Shown in pieces: positions 13,955 through 22,677 of a DNA stretch of 64,000 nucleotides. Origin of the DNA: Actinomadura roseirufa (lineage in GTDB: Bacteria; Actinomycetota; Actinomycetes; Streptosporangiales; Streptosporangiaceae). The notes beneath the pieces are model-generated. The model was given only the letters and a program-made list of their open reading frames with translations, was not told the origin of the DNA and searched no databases. Where the stretch lies: NCBI RefSeq assembly GCF_900659635.1, contig NZ_CAACVB010000007.1, positions 1 to 64,000 on the forward strand, given 5' to 3'. Position 1 is the first letter of the stretch. Every line of letters starts with the position of its first letter. A program made the position numbers and the translations under genes.

Positions 13955-16900
13955 GTGACGACGCCCCCAGGCCCGCCCCCGGGACGGCCCCCGCGCATGC
14001 CTCCCGGACCCTTCCCCGGCCGCTCCCCGGGGATGCCGCCGGGGATGCCGCCGCCCGGGATGCGCGGCCGGATCCAGGAACCGGCCGCCCGCGCCCCGGA
14101 ACCGCCCGCCCGGCATCCGGCCCGGCACGGCGCGGACGCGGCGGGCGGGGGTGAGCCGGTGTCGCTGCCCGGCCCCTGGTACCGCATCCTCGCCGTCCCG
14201 GCGCCCGAGCGCGCCGCGTCCGCGGAGTGGGACTTCGTCAGCGTGCTGCCCGCCGCGCTGTCGGCGGCGCGGCTGGGCCGGCCGTTCGTCGTCGGCTGGC
14301 TGTCGCCGGGCGGCGGCGCCCCGCTGGAGCTGATCACCAACGCGGGCCCGGTCGGCGGGCCCGAGCCGGCGCCGGGCGGGGAGGCGCGCGGGCTGCTGTT
14401 CCCGAGCGGCGCGCGCGGCGTCCCGATCGGGGACGGCTGGCTGCGGCAGGCCGGCCGCATGGCGTGGACCTCCTGCCCCGGGCGGCTCGCCCCGCAGGTC
14501 GGGCGCTCCGACGCCGCCGCGAGCCTGTTCGAGTCGACGCTGGTCACGCTGATGGAGCGGCCGTTCGGCTGGTTCGTCGTCGCCGACCCCTGCGACGAGC
14601 GGATGATCGACGACGAGATGCGCGAGCTGCACCACGAGCTGCGGATGCTGCGCCGCGGCGAGGACGAGCAGGCCCGGCTCGCCGTCGCCCGCGCGGACCA
14701 GCGGCTCGCCGAGCTCGACGCGTTCCGCGAGGCCGGGCTGTGGCGGGTGCGGGTCGTCGCGGGCGCGGCGACGCAGGCCGAGCTCGGCCAGATCGCGCCG
14801 GTGCTCGTCGGGTCGATGGAGCTCGGCCACCACCCGTACCGGCTGCGGTCCGGGCCCGGCGGCGGCTCGTTCGCCGAGGCGCTGCGGCCGGACGCCGGGC
14901 CCGCCGCGCCCGCCGTGCTCCGCACGGCCGAGGCCGAGCAGCGCTTCCCGTTCGTCGCGACCGCCGGGGCGCTCGCCGCGCTGGCCGGGCTGCCCCGCCG
15001 TGAGGTGCCGGGGCTGCGGGTGCTGGACGCCGGCTACTTCGACGTGACGTCCGAGACGTCCGAGACGGCGGAGTCCGCGGACGACCGGGACGGCGGCCGG
15101 ATCGACCTCGGCGCGATCCTGGACGCCCAGGACCGGCAGGTCGGCCGGCTCACCGTGCCGCGCTCGACGATCAACCGGCACGTGTTCGTCACCGGCGCGA
15201 CGGGCGCGGGCAAGTCGCAGACCGTCCGGCACCTGCTGGAGCAGCTCACCCGCGCCGGCGTGCCGTGGCTGGCGATCGAGCCCGCGAAGTCGGAGTACGC
15301 GGCGATGGCGGGCCGGATCGCCGACCTCGGCGGGCCGGTGACGGTCGTCAACCCGTCCGACCCGGCGTCGGTGCCGCTGTCGGTGAACCCGCTCGCGCCC
15401 GAGCCGGGCTACCCGGTGCAGGCGCACATCGACATGGTCCGCGCGCTGTTCCAGGCCGCGTTCGACGCCGAGGAGCCGTTCCCGCAGATCATGGCGCAGG
15501 CGCTGCAGCGCGTCTACGAGAACAACGGCTGGGACGTGGTGACCGGCGCGGGCGTGCCCGGCTCGCTGATCGAGCCCGCGGTGCCGACGCTGGAGCAGCT
15601 GCAGAACGCGGCCCTCCAGGTGATCTCCGACGTCGGGTACGGACGTGAGCTGATGGCCGACGTGCAGGGCTTCGTGGACGTGCGGCTGCGGTCCCTGCGC
15701 ATCGGCTCGGCGGGCCGGTTCTTCGAGGGCGGCCACCCGGCCGACATCGGCGGCATGCTGCGCGACAACATCGTGCTCGCCATCGAGGACGTCGCGAACG
15801 ACGAGGACAAGGCGTTCCTCATGGGCACGCTGATCATCCGGATCGTGGAGCACCTGCGGATGCGCGAGCGGCGCCGCGACCGCTCGTCCGGCCCGGCGCT
15901 GCGGCACGTCATCGTGATCGAGGAGGCGCACCGGCTGCTGCGCAACCGTCCCGAGCGCACCAGCTCGCACGCGGTCGAGCTGTTCGCCGGGATGCTCGCG
16001 GAGATCCGCGCCTACGGCGAGGGCATCATCGTCGCCGAGCAGATCCCCACCAAGCTCGTCCCCGACGTGATCAAGAACACGGCGCTGAAGGTGGTGCACC
16101 GGCTGCCCGCGCACGACGACCGGCACCAGGTCGGCGCGGCGATGAACCTGGACGTCGACCAGTCGCGCGAGGTGGTGTCGCTGCGGCCCGGCGTCGCCGC
16201 GGTGTTCGCCGACGGCATGGACCGCCCGCTGCGGGTGCGGATCCCGCTCGGCGAGGGCCGCGAGGCCGAGCTGCCGGGCCCGCCGCCGCCCGTGGACGGC
16301 CGCCGCTCGGCCGCCTGCGGCCTCGAATGCCGGTCCGGCCGGGCCTGCACGCTGTACGAGCTGCGCGAGGCGGACCTCGTGTCCGGCCACCCCGACCGGG
16401 CGTGGCTGCGGCTGTGGGCCGACACCCTCGTCCTCGCGCACGTCGTCAACCGGCCCATGCCCGCGGTCCCGGCAGAGCTGGGCCGCGCCTGGTCCCGGTT
16501 GTCGCCGCGGCTGCGCGAGTGCGCGCTCGCGACCGTCCTCGAACGGGCGGTGACCCGCCGCGCCTCGGGTCTGCGGACCGCGTTCCCTCCGGCGGATCTC
16601 ACGGCCGCGGTGGCGGACGTGGCGCAGCGGCTGCTCGGCGCGGCGTCCGGCGCCGGGTCCTCCACGGCGGGCGCGGACGGCGCGGTGCCGGGCCGGGCGC
16701 CCGGTCCGGCCTGGGTCATCCCGCAGCTGCGGTGGCTGCACGAGCTCGACCGGCTCTTCCCCTATGGCGGGGGCGTCCCCGACAAGCACGCCCCGGCCCC
16801 GCTGCTCGACTACCAGCTTCCCGGGCTCAAGCAGCCGCCGGAGCCGAGGCTGGGGCACCGGCTGCGAGCGTTGCGCCGACATCCGCTGTCGATGGAGCTG

Positions 16901-17146
16901 GAGCGGAACCGCCCGCTGGCCACCACCGCCCTCTACGGCGATGACGACCACGCCGGCTTCTACCGCGACCTCACGGTCGTGGCCATCGGCTTCGAGGAGG
17001 ACGAGCAGATCGAGCACGTCGCCGCGACGATGCGCGTCGACGCCTGGCTGGAGCCCGTACTGAGCTGGGCCGAACGCTTCGTCGACCCGTTCGAGGACCC
17101 GTCCAACGGCCTGCCCTTCCTCACCCCCGAACCCCAGGAGGAGTGA
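13955..17146 (+). CDS. HerA/DUF87-type ATPase (TraD/VirB4-like) with intact Walker motifs
   Basis: A 1063-residue protein from GTG 13955, chosen for an AGGA 9 bp upstream; GTG 13919 in the same frame is the alternative. The first 60 residues are Pro/Gly/Met/Arg-rich. A domain with a coiled coil (about 210-255) precedes the ATPase core: Walker A T-G-A-T-G-A-G-K-S at 413-421, Walker B V-I-V-I-E-E-A-H at about 650-657, then the HerA-type sensor region E-G-I-I-V-A-E-Q-I-P-T and the closing A-H-D-D-R stretch. A C-G-L-E-C...C cluster near 788-799 may bind metal. HerA-family pumps translocate DNA or protein. No nuclease (NurA) or relaxase is adjacent, so the substrate is unknown. Follows the pseudo-ATPase by 88 bp. 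Confidence 0.75.
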   Translation: MTTPPGPPPGRPPRMPPGPFPGRSPGMPPGMPPPGMRGRIQEPAARAPEPPARHPARHGADAAGGGEPVSLPGPWYRILAVPAPERAASAEWDFVSVLPAALSAARLGRPFVVGWLSPGGGAPLELITNAGPVGGPEPAPGGEARGLLFPSGARGVPIGDGWLRQAGRMAWTSCPGRLAPQVGRSDAAASLFESTLVTLMERPFGWFVVADPCDERMIDDEMRELHHELRMLRRGEDEQARLAVARADQRLAELDAFREAGLWRVRVVAGAATQAELGQIAPVLVGSMELGHHPYRLRSGPGGGSFAEALRPDAGPAAPAVLRTAEAEQRFPFVATAGALAALAGLPRREVPGLRVLDAGYFDVTSETSETAESADDRDGGRIDLGAILDAQDRQVGRLTVPRSTINRHVFVTGATGAGKSQTVRHLLEQLTRAGVPWLAIEPAKSEYAAMAGRIADLGGPVTVVNPSDPASVPLSVNPLAPEPGYPVQAHIDMVRALFQAAFDAEEPFPQIMAQALQRVYENNGWDVVTGAGVPGSLIEPAVPTLEQLQNAALQVISDVGYGRELMADVQGFVDVRLRSLRIGSAGRFFEGGHPADIGGMLRDNIVLAIEDVANDEDKAFLMGTLIIRIVEHLRMRERRRDRSSGPALRHVIVIEEAHRLLRNRPERTSSHAVELFAGMLAEIRAYGEGIIVAEQIPTKLVPDVIKNTALKVVHRLPAHDDRHQVGAAMNLDVDQSREVVSLRPGVAAVFADGMDRPLRVRIPLGEGREAELPGPPPPVDGRRSAACGLECRSGRACTLYELREADLVSGHPDRAWLRLWADTLVLAHVVNRPMPAVPAELGRAWSRLSPRLRECALATVLERAVTRRASGLRTAFPPADLTAAVADVAQRLLGAASGAGSSTAGADGAVPGRAPGPAWVIPQLRWLHELDRLFPYGGGVPDKHAPAPLLDYQLPGLKQPPEPRLGHRLRALRRHPLSMELERNRPLATTALYGDDDHAGFYRDLTVVAIGFEEDEQIEHVAATMRVDAWLEPVLSWAERFVDPFEDPSNGLPFLTPEPQEE

Positions 17147-17259
17147 GCCACCTCATCGAGATCCCATCTCATTTCGGATATTAGTTACCGCTTTCCCGGA
17201 TGCGGCGCTAAATTCTGCCTCCACGCGAAGCCCGCCAGACGTGCCGTGGAGGACCGGCG

Positions 17260-19122
17260 TTGGACGTGCAGAGTGAGATCCCGCAGCAGGCCCCCCACTT
17301 CGGCCAGGGCACGAGGTACGAAGCCCGCCAGGGGCCCATGCAGAGCCTGACCCGATACCTCAGTGCGGCGATGTACCTGGACAAGGGCTTATGTGACCAG
17401 GTGCTCAAGGAGTACGTGTACGAGTTGCACCGGGCGATCGTCCCGTCGCACGGGTACGACCTGGAGCCGGTGATCCGGCACGCTCGCCGGGCGCGGCTCC
17501 TGCGCCTGGGCCGGGACGCCATGCTCGTGGGCATCTGGGTGGTGCTCTACCTCATGCTCCCCGGGCTCGCCGTCGCCTATGTGATGCTGTTCAGCTACAC
17601 GGCGGTGCTCGTCCGCGTCCCATGGCGGCGTCTGTCCGGCTGGTGGCGCCTCGGGCTCGCCCTGATCCTGTCGTGGCCTCTGATGTGGGCGCTCGGCCTG
17701 GTCCTCGCGGCCGTGGCAGCGGTCCTCATTCTTCCGGCGGGGTTTCTCGGCGACGCGGGGATCGCCGGGCGCGCTCGGCTCGGCGTGGCGATGTTCCTCG
17801 CCGTGGTGCTTCCCCTGACCGCCGGATACGCGGTCGCGGTGATCGGGCACCTGTTCGTGGTGCTGCGGCTGCTCGCCCGGGACCTGTGGCCGGGGGCGGC
17901 CGGGCCGGGCCCCGGACCGGCCGTCGCTCCCCAGGCCGCCTCCGCCGACTCCGCTTCCGAATCCTCCTTCCAGCGGTTCGCCAGGGCCGTGCGGCGCGTC
18001 CGCACGGCCCAGGACGGCAACATCACGCTCTATTCAGGGGACAATCCGTTCATCGGCGCGGGCCACCCTCATTCGTCCCATGCGAAGGTGTGGTCGATCG
18101 TCCTCGAACTGGATCGCGAGAGGCCGGGCTCGAAGGGCGGGCCGGACGGCCCCGCACCGGTCGACCCCGTGGTGATGCACGAGCGCATCAGTGCCCGGCT
18201 CCACCAGATGCGCGACGACGTCCCCTCCGGCGGGACGGGCGGCAGTGCGGCCCGCACCCGGCCGCTGCCGCCGAACGAGCGGATCTCCGGCCTGGTCACC
18301 GGATGGCACGTCACGGCGCACGGCCGGCGCGTGCGGCGCCCGCTCCAGGCGGGCGAGCCGCTGTGGGACCACCCGCTGATCGACCCGTCCTGGCGGGCGC
18401 CCCACTCGGTCGCCTCGCCGGCGGCCGTGGCGGCGATCATCCGGCACCCGAGGGCGGGCGTGCGCTGCTTCCAGCGGGTGACGGTCGGCGCCCAGCGCCA
18501 GGCGGTCAGCACGGCCGCCGGCGTGCCGGTCGCCCCGGCCGAGGAACAGGACGTCGCGCTGACGGCGTTCGTGCACCTCGCGGTCGAGGGCCGGATGCTG
18601 TACGGGCAGTTCGCCGCGACCGTGCTCCCGCCCGTCCGGCCCGCCTTCAGGATCGTCGACGAACTGTACGCGTGGAGCCGGTCGAGGATGCTGTGGCGGG
18701 CGCTCGTCGCCGGGCGGTCGGCGTTGTTCGTCGCGCCGCTGCTGGCTCCCCAGCGGCTGGCCTGGACGCTGTGGCGGATGTCCCGCGAGGCGTTCGCGAC
18801 GCAGTTCCCGGTCGACCCCGCGCGCGAGCCCGTCTACGACTTCGGTGCCCGGATCAGCGTCCGGGAACTGGCGGCCGACGACGACTTCCACGACTTCATC
18901 CAGGAACTGGACGCCGACAAGTACACACGGCTGATCGAGCGCCGCGTCAACGAGGCGCTCCTCGACTACCTGGGCGACGAGTGCGGCATCGACGTGTCCG
19001 TCTACCGCGCTCAGGCCGGTTTCATACTGAACCAAGGAGTCATCATGACCGGCGGCACCGTCCACGGGCAGGTCGCCGCCGGACGCCGCGTCGACCAGCG
19101 GCAGACCGATATCAACCCCTGA
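17260..19122 (+). CDS. Unknown polytopic membrane protein ending in an amyloid-like G/Q motif
   Basis: A 620-residue protein of no family I can name. The start is TTG 17260 with GGAGGA 6 bp upstream; GTG 17266 is less well spaced. About five hydrophobic segments lie between residues 85 and 210, followed by a cytoplasmic region of about 400 residues containing N-I-T-L-Y-S-G-D-N-P-F-I-G-A-G. The last 30 residues leave the helical domain and run into a Gly/Gln/Val motif (about 591-615) that matches the N-terminus of the next gene almost position by position: T-G-G-T-V-H-G-Q-V-A-A-G against T-G-N-A-T-V-S-G-Q-L-A-T-G. An effector with a C-terminal prion-like motif next to a partner with the same motif at its N-terminus is how bacterial amyloid signalling pairs are built; here that is an inference. 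Confidence 0.6.
   Translation: MDVQSEIPQQAPHFGQGTRYEARQGPMQSLTRYLSAAMYLDKGLCDQVLKEYVYELHRAIVPSHGYDLEPVIRHARRARLLRLGRDAMLVGIWVVLYLMLPGLAVAYVMLFSYTAVLVRVPWRRLSGWWRLGLALILSWPLMWALGLVLAAVAAVLILPAGFLGDAGIAGRARLGVAMFLAVVLPLTAGYAVAVIGHLFVVLRLLARDLWPGAAGPGPGPAVAPQAASADSASESSFQRFARAVRRVRTAQDGNITLYSGDNPFIGAGHPHSSHAKVWSIVLELDRERPGSKGGPDGPAPVDPVVMHERISARLHQMRDDVPSGGTGGSAARTRPLPPNERISGLVTGWHVTAHGRRVRRPLQAGEPLWDHPLIDPSWRAPHSVASPAAVAAIIRHPRAGVRCFQRVTVGAQRQAVSTAAGVPVAPAEEQDVALTAFVHLAVEGRMLYGQFAATVLPPVRPAFRIVDELYAWSRSRMLWRALVAGRSALFVAPLLAPQRLAWTLWRMSREAFATQFPVDPAREPVYDFGARISVRELAADDDFHDFIQELDADKYTRLIERRVNEALLDYLGDECGIDVSVYRAQAGFILNQGVIMTGGTVHGQVAAGRRVDQRQTDINP
19030..19122 (+). other. Amyloid-like motif with an internal ribosome binding site
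   Basis: Within the 3' end of the membrane-protein gene, AAGGAG (19034-19039) stands 5 bp before an in-frame ATG (19045). Initiation there would give a 25-residue peptide that is nothing but the G/Q-rich motif. The spacing and sequence are those of a good actinomycete RBS, but the Asn-Gln-Gly-Val codons could produce it by chance. Confidence 0.3.
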
Positions 19123-19136
19123 GTTTCGGAGCGCGC

Positions 19137-19499
19137 ATGACCAAGCACGACGGCCGGGGCATCAGCGTCACCGGCAACGCGACCGTGTCCGGGCAACTCG
19201 CGACCGGTGACCACGTCACGCAGAACCAGCAGGTGAACGGCCTGGCCGCCGGGGAGGCCGCGGAGGCGTTCGCCCTCGTCGCGCGGCTGCTGGACCGGCA
19301 TGACCGTGAGCTGGCCGAGCCCGACAGGGCCCGCGCCCGCCGCGATCTCGCCGACATCCGGGAGGAGATGGCCGCGGCCGACACCGACGACGACCGGATG
19401 CGCGGTGCCCTCGACCGGCTGGCACGCCGGGTCGGCGCCGTGGCGGCGCTCGGCGAGGCCGTCCGGCAGCTCGCCGCCGTGACCGGGTTCGGCGACTAG
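19137..19499 (+). CDS. Small protein: N-terminal amyloid-like motif plus C-terminal helical domain
   Basis: A 120-residue protein starting at ATG 19137, 14 bp after the membrane-protein stop. Residues 8-31 form the motif G-I-S-V-T-G-N-A-T-V-S-G-Q-L-A-T-G-D, ending V-T-Q-N-Q, shared with the C-terminus of the upstream protein. Residues 40-118 are strongly helical and acidic/basic in alternation (L-L-D-R-H-D-R-E-L, then R-R-D-L-A-D-I-R-E-E-M and L-G-E-A-V-R-Q-L-A), like small actinomycete proteins of unknown function that carry a Gly/Asn-rich head. Hypothesis: the two motifs stack to bring receptor and membrane effector together. No enzymatic residues are visible. It converges tail to tail with the zinc-ribbon gene (1 bp apart). 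Confidence 0.65.
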   Translation: MTKHDGRGISVTGNATVSGQLATGDHVTQNQQVNGLAAGEAAEAFALVARLLDRHDRELAEPDRARARRDLADIREEMAAADTDDDRMRGALDRLARRVGAVAALGEAVRQLAAVTGFGD

Positions 19500-19500
19500 C

Positions 19501-20553
19501 TCAGATCGTGTCGGCGTCGCGGACCGTGATGCCGGCCTTTCCGGCGTTCGGCGTCCAGAGGCGGATGAACTCGTTCTTGGCGTCGCTCGCGTTCTGGTTG
19601 CTCCCGGCGACCTCGTCGTCGTCCGGGCAGCCCGGCGCCGCGTCCAGGTACTTCTGGTTCGACTCCACGGACGCCTGCAACGCGCGGACCAGCGCGTCCT
19701 TCATCTCCTCGCCCTCCAGGAGCGCGCCGACCTCCAGTCCGCGGGCCTTGTCGAGCTGCTCGGTCCGCTGGTCGCGGACGCGCTGCAGGCCGGAGGTGCT
19801 GCACCCCGCGGTCACGACCGCGCCGAGGTCGGAACGGGTGCCCGCCATCTCCTTCAGCAGGGCCTCCACCGTGCCGGCCTGCTTCTCCAGCGCGTCCCCC
19901 TCGGCCGTGGGGGACGGGTCGCCGCCCTCGGTCTCCGGCGCCTCGGGCTCGCTCGGCTGCGCGCTCGTCCGGTCGCCCGCGGACGTGGCCGACCCGTTCG
20001 AGCCGCCCGACCCGTTCGGCCACAGCACGATCCCGAGCGCCACCGCGGCGAGCACCAGCATCCCCGCGGCGATCAGGAAGTAGGGCCGCCTGCTCTTCTT
20101 CGGCTGCTCGGGCGGCTGCCACATCGGGGGCTCCGCCCACGGCTCCGGCGACAGCGGGGTCGAGGTCTCGCCCGACGGGGGCATGGGCGTGGTGTAGTCG
20201 GCCGGGGACGCGGCCCAGGGCGGCGGCTCCTGCTGCCGCGCCCACGGCGGCGGCAGCGGATCGGCGCCCCCGAACCCGCTCGGCGGCCCGCCGGGCGGCC
20301 CGCCCTCGTACGGCACGCCCTCGTGCTGTGCGGCTTCGTGCCGTCCGCCCTCGTACGGCACGCCGGGCCGCCCGGGATCGCGCGCGGTGGCCTCGTCCCG
20401 GAAGAGCCCGCCCGGACGGAACGAGCCGTCGGGGGCGGGACCCTCGTGGGGGAGGGCGTTCTCCCCGGCGGACGCGTGGTCGAGCGGCGCGTTGCACCGT
20501 GTGCACCGGGGCAACGCCGGCGTGGTGTCGCTACCGCAGCCCGGACACCGCAT
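19501..20553 (-). CDS. Zinc-ribbon, single-TM protein with conserved extracellular domain (paralogue 1)
   Basis: A 350-residue protein from ATG 20553, which puts the zinc ribbon at the very N-terminus (C-P-G-C-G, then C-T-R-C about 10 residues later). A Pro/Gly-rich cytoplasmic stretch leads to one TM segment (Y-F-L-I-A-A-G-M-L-V-L-A-A-V-A-L-G-I-V-L-W), a Ser/Thr/Gly linker and an extracytoplasmic helical domain of about 150 residues with two Cys that could form a disulfide. The same layout and an alignable outer domain (L-R/V-R-A/Q-A-L-Q-A-S, then F-I/V-x-L-W-x-P) recur in the next minus-strand gene. Function unknown; the ribbon may report on protein partners rather than nucleic acid. Confidence 0.7.
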   Translation of the reverse strand: MRCPGCGSDTTPALPRCTRCNAPLDHASAGENALPHEGPAPDGSFRPGGLFRDEATARDPGRPGVPYEGGRHEAAQHEGVPYEGGPPGGPPSGFGGADPLPPPWARQQEPPPWAASPADYTTPMPPSGETSTPLSPEPWAEPPMWQPPEQPKKSRRPYFLIAAGMLVLAAVALGIVLWPNGSGGSNGSATSAGDRTSAQPSEPEAPETEGGDPSPTAEGDALEKQAGTVEALLKEMAGTRSDLGAVVTAGCSTSGLQRVRDQRTEQLDKARGLEVGALLEGEEMKDALVRALQASVESNQKYLDAAPGCPDDDEVAGSNQNASDAKNEFIRLWTPNAGKAGITVRDADTI

Positions 20554-20655
20554 ATGAGCCCCTAACCGTGAGGTTCGACGGTGCAAAGATAACGCGCCGT
20601 CCCGCGACCCGGACTCGGCGCGCCCGGTCGCAACGCGCTCGTGATTCGCCCGGGG

Positions 20656-22326
20656 TCAGACGCGCTGCCAGTCGCGCGAGGGCAGGTCGGTGTTCTTGGC
20701 GACCGGGTTCCACAGCACGACGAACTGGCGCTTGGCCTGCGTGGCGCGCTGCTCGGCGGGGGCGCGGCCCGGGACGTGCGCGGCGTCGGGACGCGGCTTG
20801 CCCTTGCACTTGCGCTGGTTCCGCTGCGCCCACTGGAGCAGGACCTGGTCGACGTCCAGCGACGCCTGGAGGGCCTGCCGGAGCGAGCCGCGCAGCCGCT
20901 CGCCGTTCTGGACCTTGTCCAGCTTGAGGTTGTGGTTGCGGCGCAGCTGGTTCTGGCGGCGCTGCGCGACCGTCTGGAAGCCCTGGATCGCGGTGGGCAG
21001 ATCCTTGCAGGTGCCGGCGTGCGAGAGGGCCGCGTTGAGGACGCGGCGCGTGTCGACGCTGGCGTTGAGGATCTCGTTCATCGCGCCGGCCTGCTGCCGG
21101 GCCGCGCTCGGGATCTTGTTGGTCTGCGCGACCTTCGTGTTCGCGGGCGTCGGGCTGACCGGCTTCGCGCCGGCCGCTCCCTTGCCGCCGGACGGCCACA
21201 GCACGAACCCGACGGCGGCCACGGCCACCGTGACCAGCGCCGACACCCCGATGATGAGCGGCTTGCCCGGCCCCCCGCGCTTGCTCGGCGCGGCGTGCCC
21301 CGGGTAGCCGCCGTCGAACCCGGGGCCGGCCGGGCCCATCGGGTTCCCGCCCATCGGCGGCGGCGTTCCCGGCCCCATCGGACCTTGCCCGAACTGTCCC
21401 GGCCCGTACTGATCCTGGCCGTACTGTCCCTGGGCGAATTGGTCCTGGCCGAACTGCGCCTGGACCGTCTGGCCCGGGACCATCTGAGTCTGTGCGAGGG
21501 CCGGGTTGAAATCGAGCCGCGTGCCCTCGTCCAGCGGCGTCCCGGGGTTGCCCATCGGGCCCGGCGCGCCGCCGTAGGGGCCGCCGTTGAAACCCCCGCC
21601 GTCCAGCATCGTCGACTCGACCGGCGGCTCGGCGCCCGCGCCGGGCGGCGCCGCGCCCCACCCCTGCCCGGCGGCCGGCTGCTGCGGCGTCCAGACCTGG
21701 GTGGCCTCGGCCTCGGGCTCCTGCGGCTTGCGCGGCTGCGCGTACCACGACTCCGGGACGATCGACTCCGGCTCGGGCAGCGGCTGCGCGCCGAACGCGG
21801 GCGGCCGATCCGCGCCGAAGGACGCGACGCCCCCGTGAGGCTGCGACCCGGCCGGGGACAGCGGCGCCGCGGACGAGCCGTCCGCCCAGGTGGGCGGCGG
21901 CGGGGTCGCGAACCCGCCGGACGGCTCGTCGGGGTTGAACGTCCACGCCGCGGTCGACTCGGGGTCGGTGGGCGCCAGCATCCCCGCGGCCTGCTGCGGC
22001 GGCTCGGGCGGCGGCCCCTGCTGCTGGAGCGCGGGTTGCGGGCCCGGCTGGACGGGTCCCGGTCCCTGCGGGGCGGGCGGCGCCTCCATCAGGGGCGCCG
22101 CGAGCGGCGGCGGCTGGTCGAACGGAACCGCGCCCTGCGGCGCCTCCTGCGGCGCCCAAGACGGTGTGGGCGGCGGCACCATCATCGTCTTGTCGCCCAG
22201 CCCGTCGGCGGCCGCCTGGCCGTGCGGATCGGCCGGGCCGACCGAGTACACGTCGATCGGCGCATTACAGTTCGAACACCTGCCGAGCGTCCCGGGCGTG
22301 TGAGAACCGCACGTCGGACACTGCAT
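20656..22326 (-). CDS. Zinc-ribbon, single-TM protein with long Gln/Gly/Pro-rich linker (paralogue 2)
   Basis: A 556-residue paralogue of the neighbouring gene. It begins M-Q-C-P-T-C-G with a second C-S-N-C pair (zinc ribbon, residues 3-20), then about 340 residues of low-complexity Pro/Gly/Gln sequence, including a tract built from G-Q-D-Q-F/Y-type units near residues 285-325. One TM segment (I-I-G-V-S-A-L-V-T-V-A-V-A-A-V-G-F-V-L-W) and a helical outer domain with R-Q-A-L-Q-A-S-L-D and F-V-V-L-W-N-P follow. The two genes probably arose by tandem duplication and then differ in linker length. Separate promoters are possible because about 100 bp lie between them. Confidence 0.7.
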   Translation of the reverse strand: MQCPTCGSHTPGTLGRCSNCNAPIDVYSVGPADPHGQAAADGLGDKTMMVPPPTPSWAPQEAPQGAVPFDQPPPLAAPLMEAPPAPQGPGPVQPGPQPALQQQGPPPEPPQQAAGMLAPTDPESTAAWTFNPDEPSGGFATPPPPTWADGSSAAPLSPAGSQPHGGVASFGADRPPAFGAQPLPEPESIVPESWYAQPRKPQEPEAEATQVWTPQQPAAGQGWGAAPPGAGAEPPVESTMLDGGGFNGGPYGGAPGPMGNPGTPLDEGTRLDFNPALAQTQMVPGQTVQAQFGQDQFAQGQYGQDQYGPGQFGQGPMGPGTPPPMGGNPMGPAGPGFDGGYPGHAAPSKRGGPGKPLIIGVSALVTVAVAAVGFVLWPSGGKGAAGAKPVSPTPANTKVAQTNKIPSAARQQAGAMNEILNASVDTRRVLNAALSHAGTCKDLPTAIQGFQTVAQRRQNQLRRNHNLKLDKVQNGERLRGSLRQALQASLDVDQVLLQWAQRNQRKCKGKPRPDAAHVPGRAPAEQRATQAKRQFVVLWNPVAKNTDLPSRDWQRV

Positions 22327-22677
22327 CGCTCAGACCTCGCCTTGTCGCCGCTTCGCCACGCTTGCGATCGGCCCGCCTCTGAACGGACCCCGTCTCCCCG
22401 CAAACCAGCAGGGCTCCCGACAAAAGTAGTGGGTGACGTCGTTCACGGGCGCGTGGATGGGAATCTGGCACACCGCTGCCGGGGGTCGCACCGAATCACG
22501 ACATCTTGGTACTGGTCAAGATTGCCCGGAGTGGTTTACACGGCCCGGTGTGATGCTCGTCGCATCGGGCGGCGGCGCCCCGCACCGGCTAGGCTGGTGC
22601 GGGCCGGTTGAGGGCACTATGAGACTGACTCTAGGCTCGGAGCGGTTTCCCCGGCGCATCCAGAGAAGACGGAGTCC
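22327..22677. promoter_or_regulatory. Divergent intergenic region with a candidate murT promoter
   Basis: No gene is seen in these 351 bp. On the plus strand TTGAGG (22608-22613) and TAGGCT (22632-22637) are 18 bp apart and about 40 bp before the murT ATG, a reasonable housekeeping promoter. The region also serves the minus-strand zinc-ribbon gene. Confidence 0.4.

Noticed and set aside
13757..17017. A 1086-codon open frame antisense to the HerA-type ATPase.
   Set aside because: Composition is Arg/Gly/His-rich as in shadow frames, there is no RBS, and the opposite strand has Walker motifs and a conserved fold.
17260..19499. A conjugation or type VII secretion assignment for the 11.5-19.5 kb block.
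   Set aside because: No relaxase, EsxA/B, EccD or mycosin gene is present, and the ATPase looks HerA-like rather than EccC-like.
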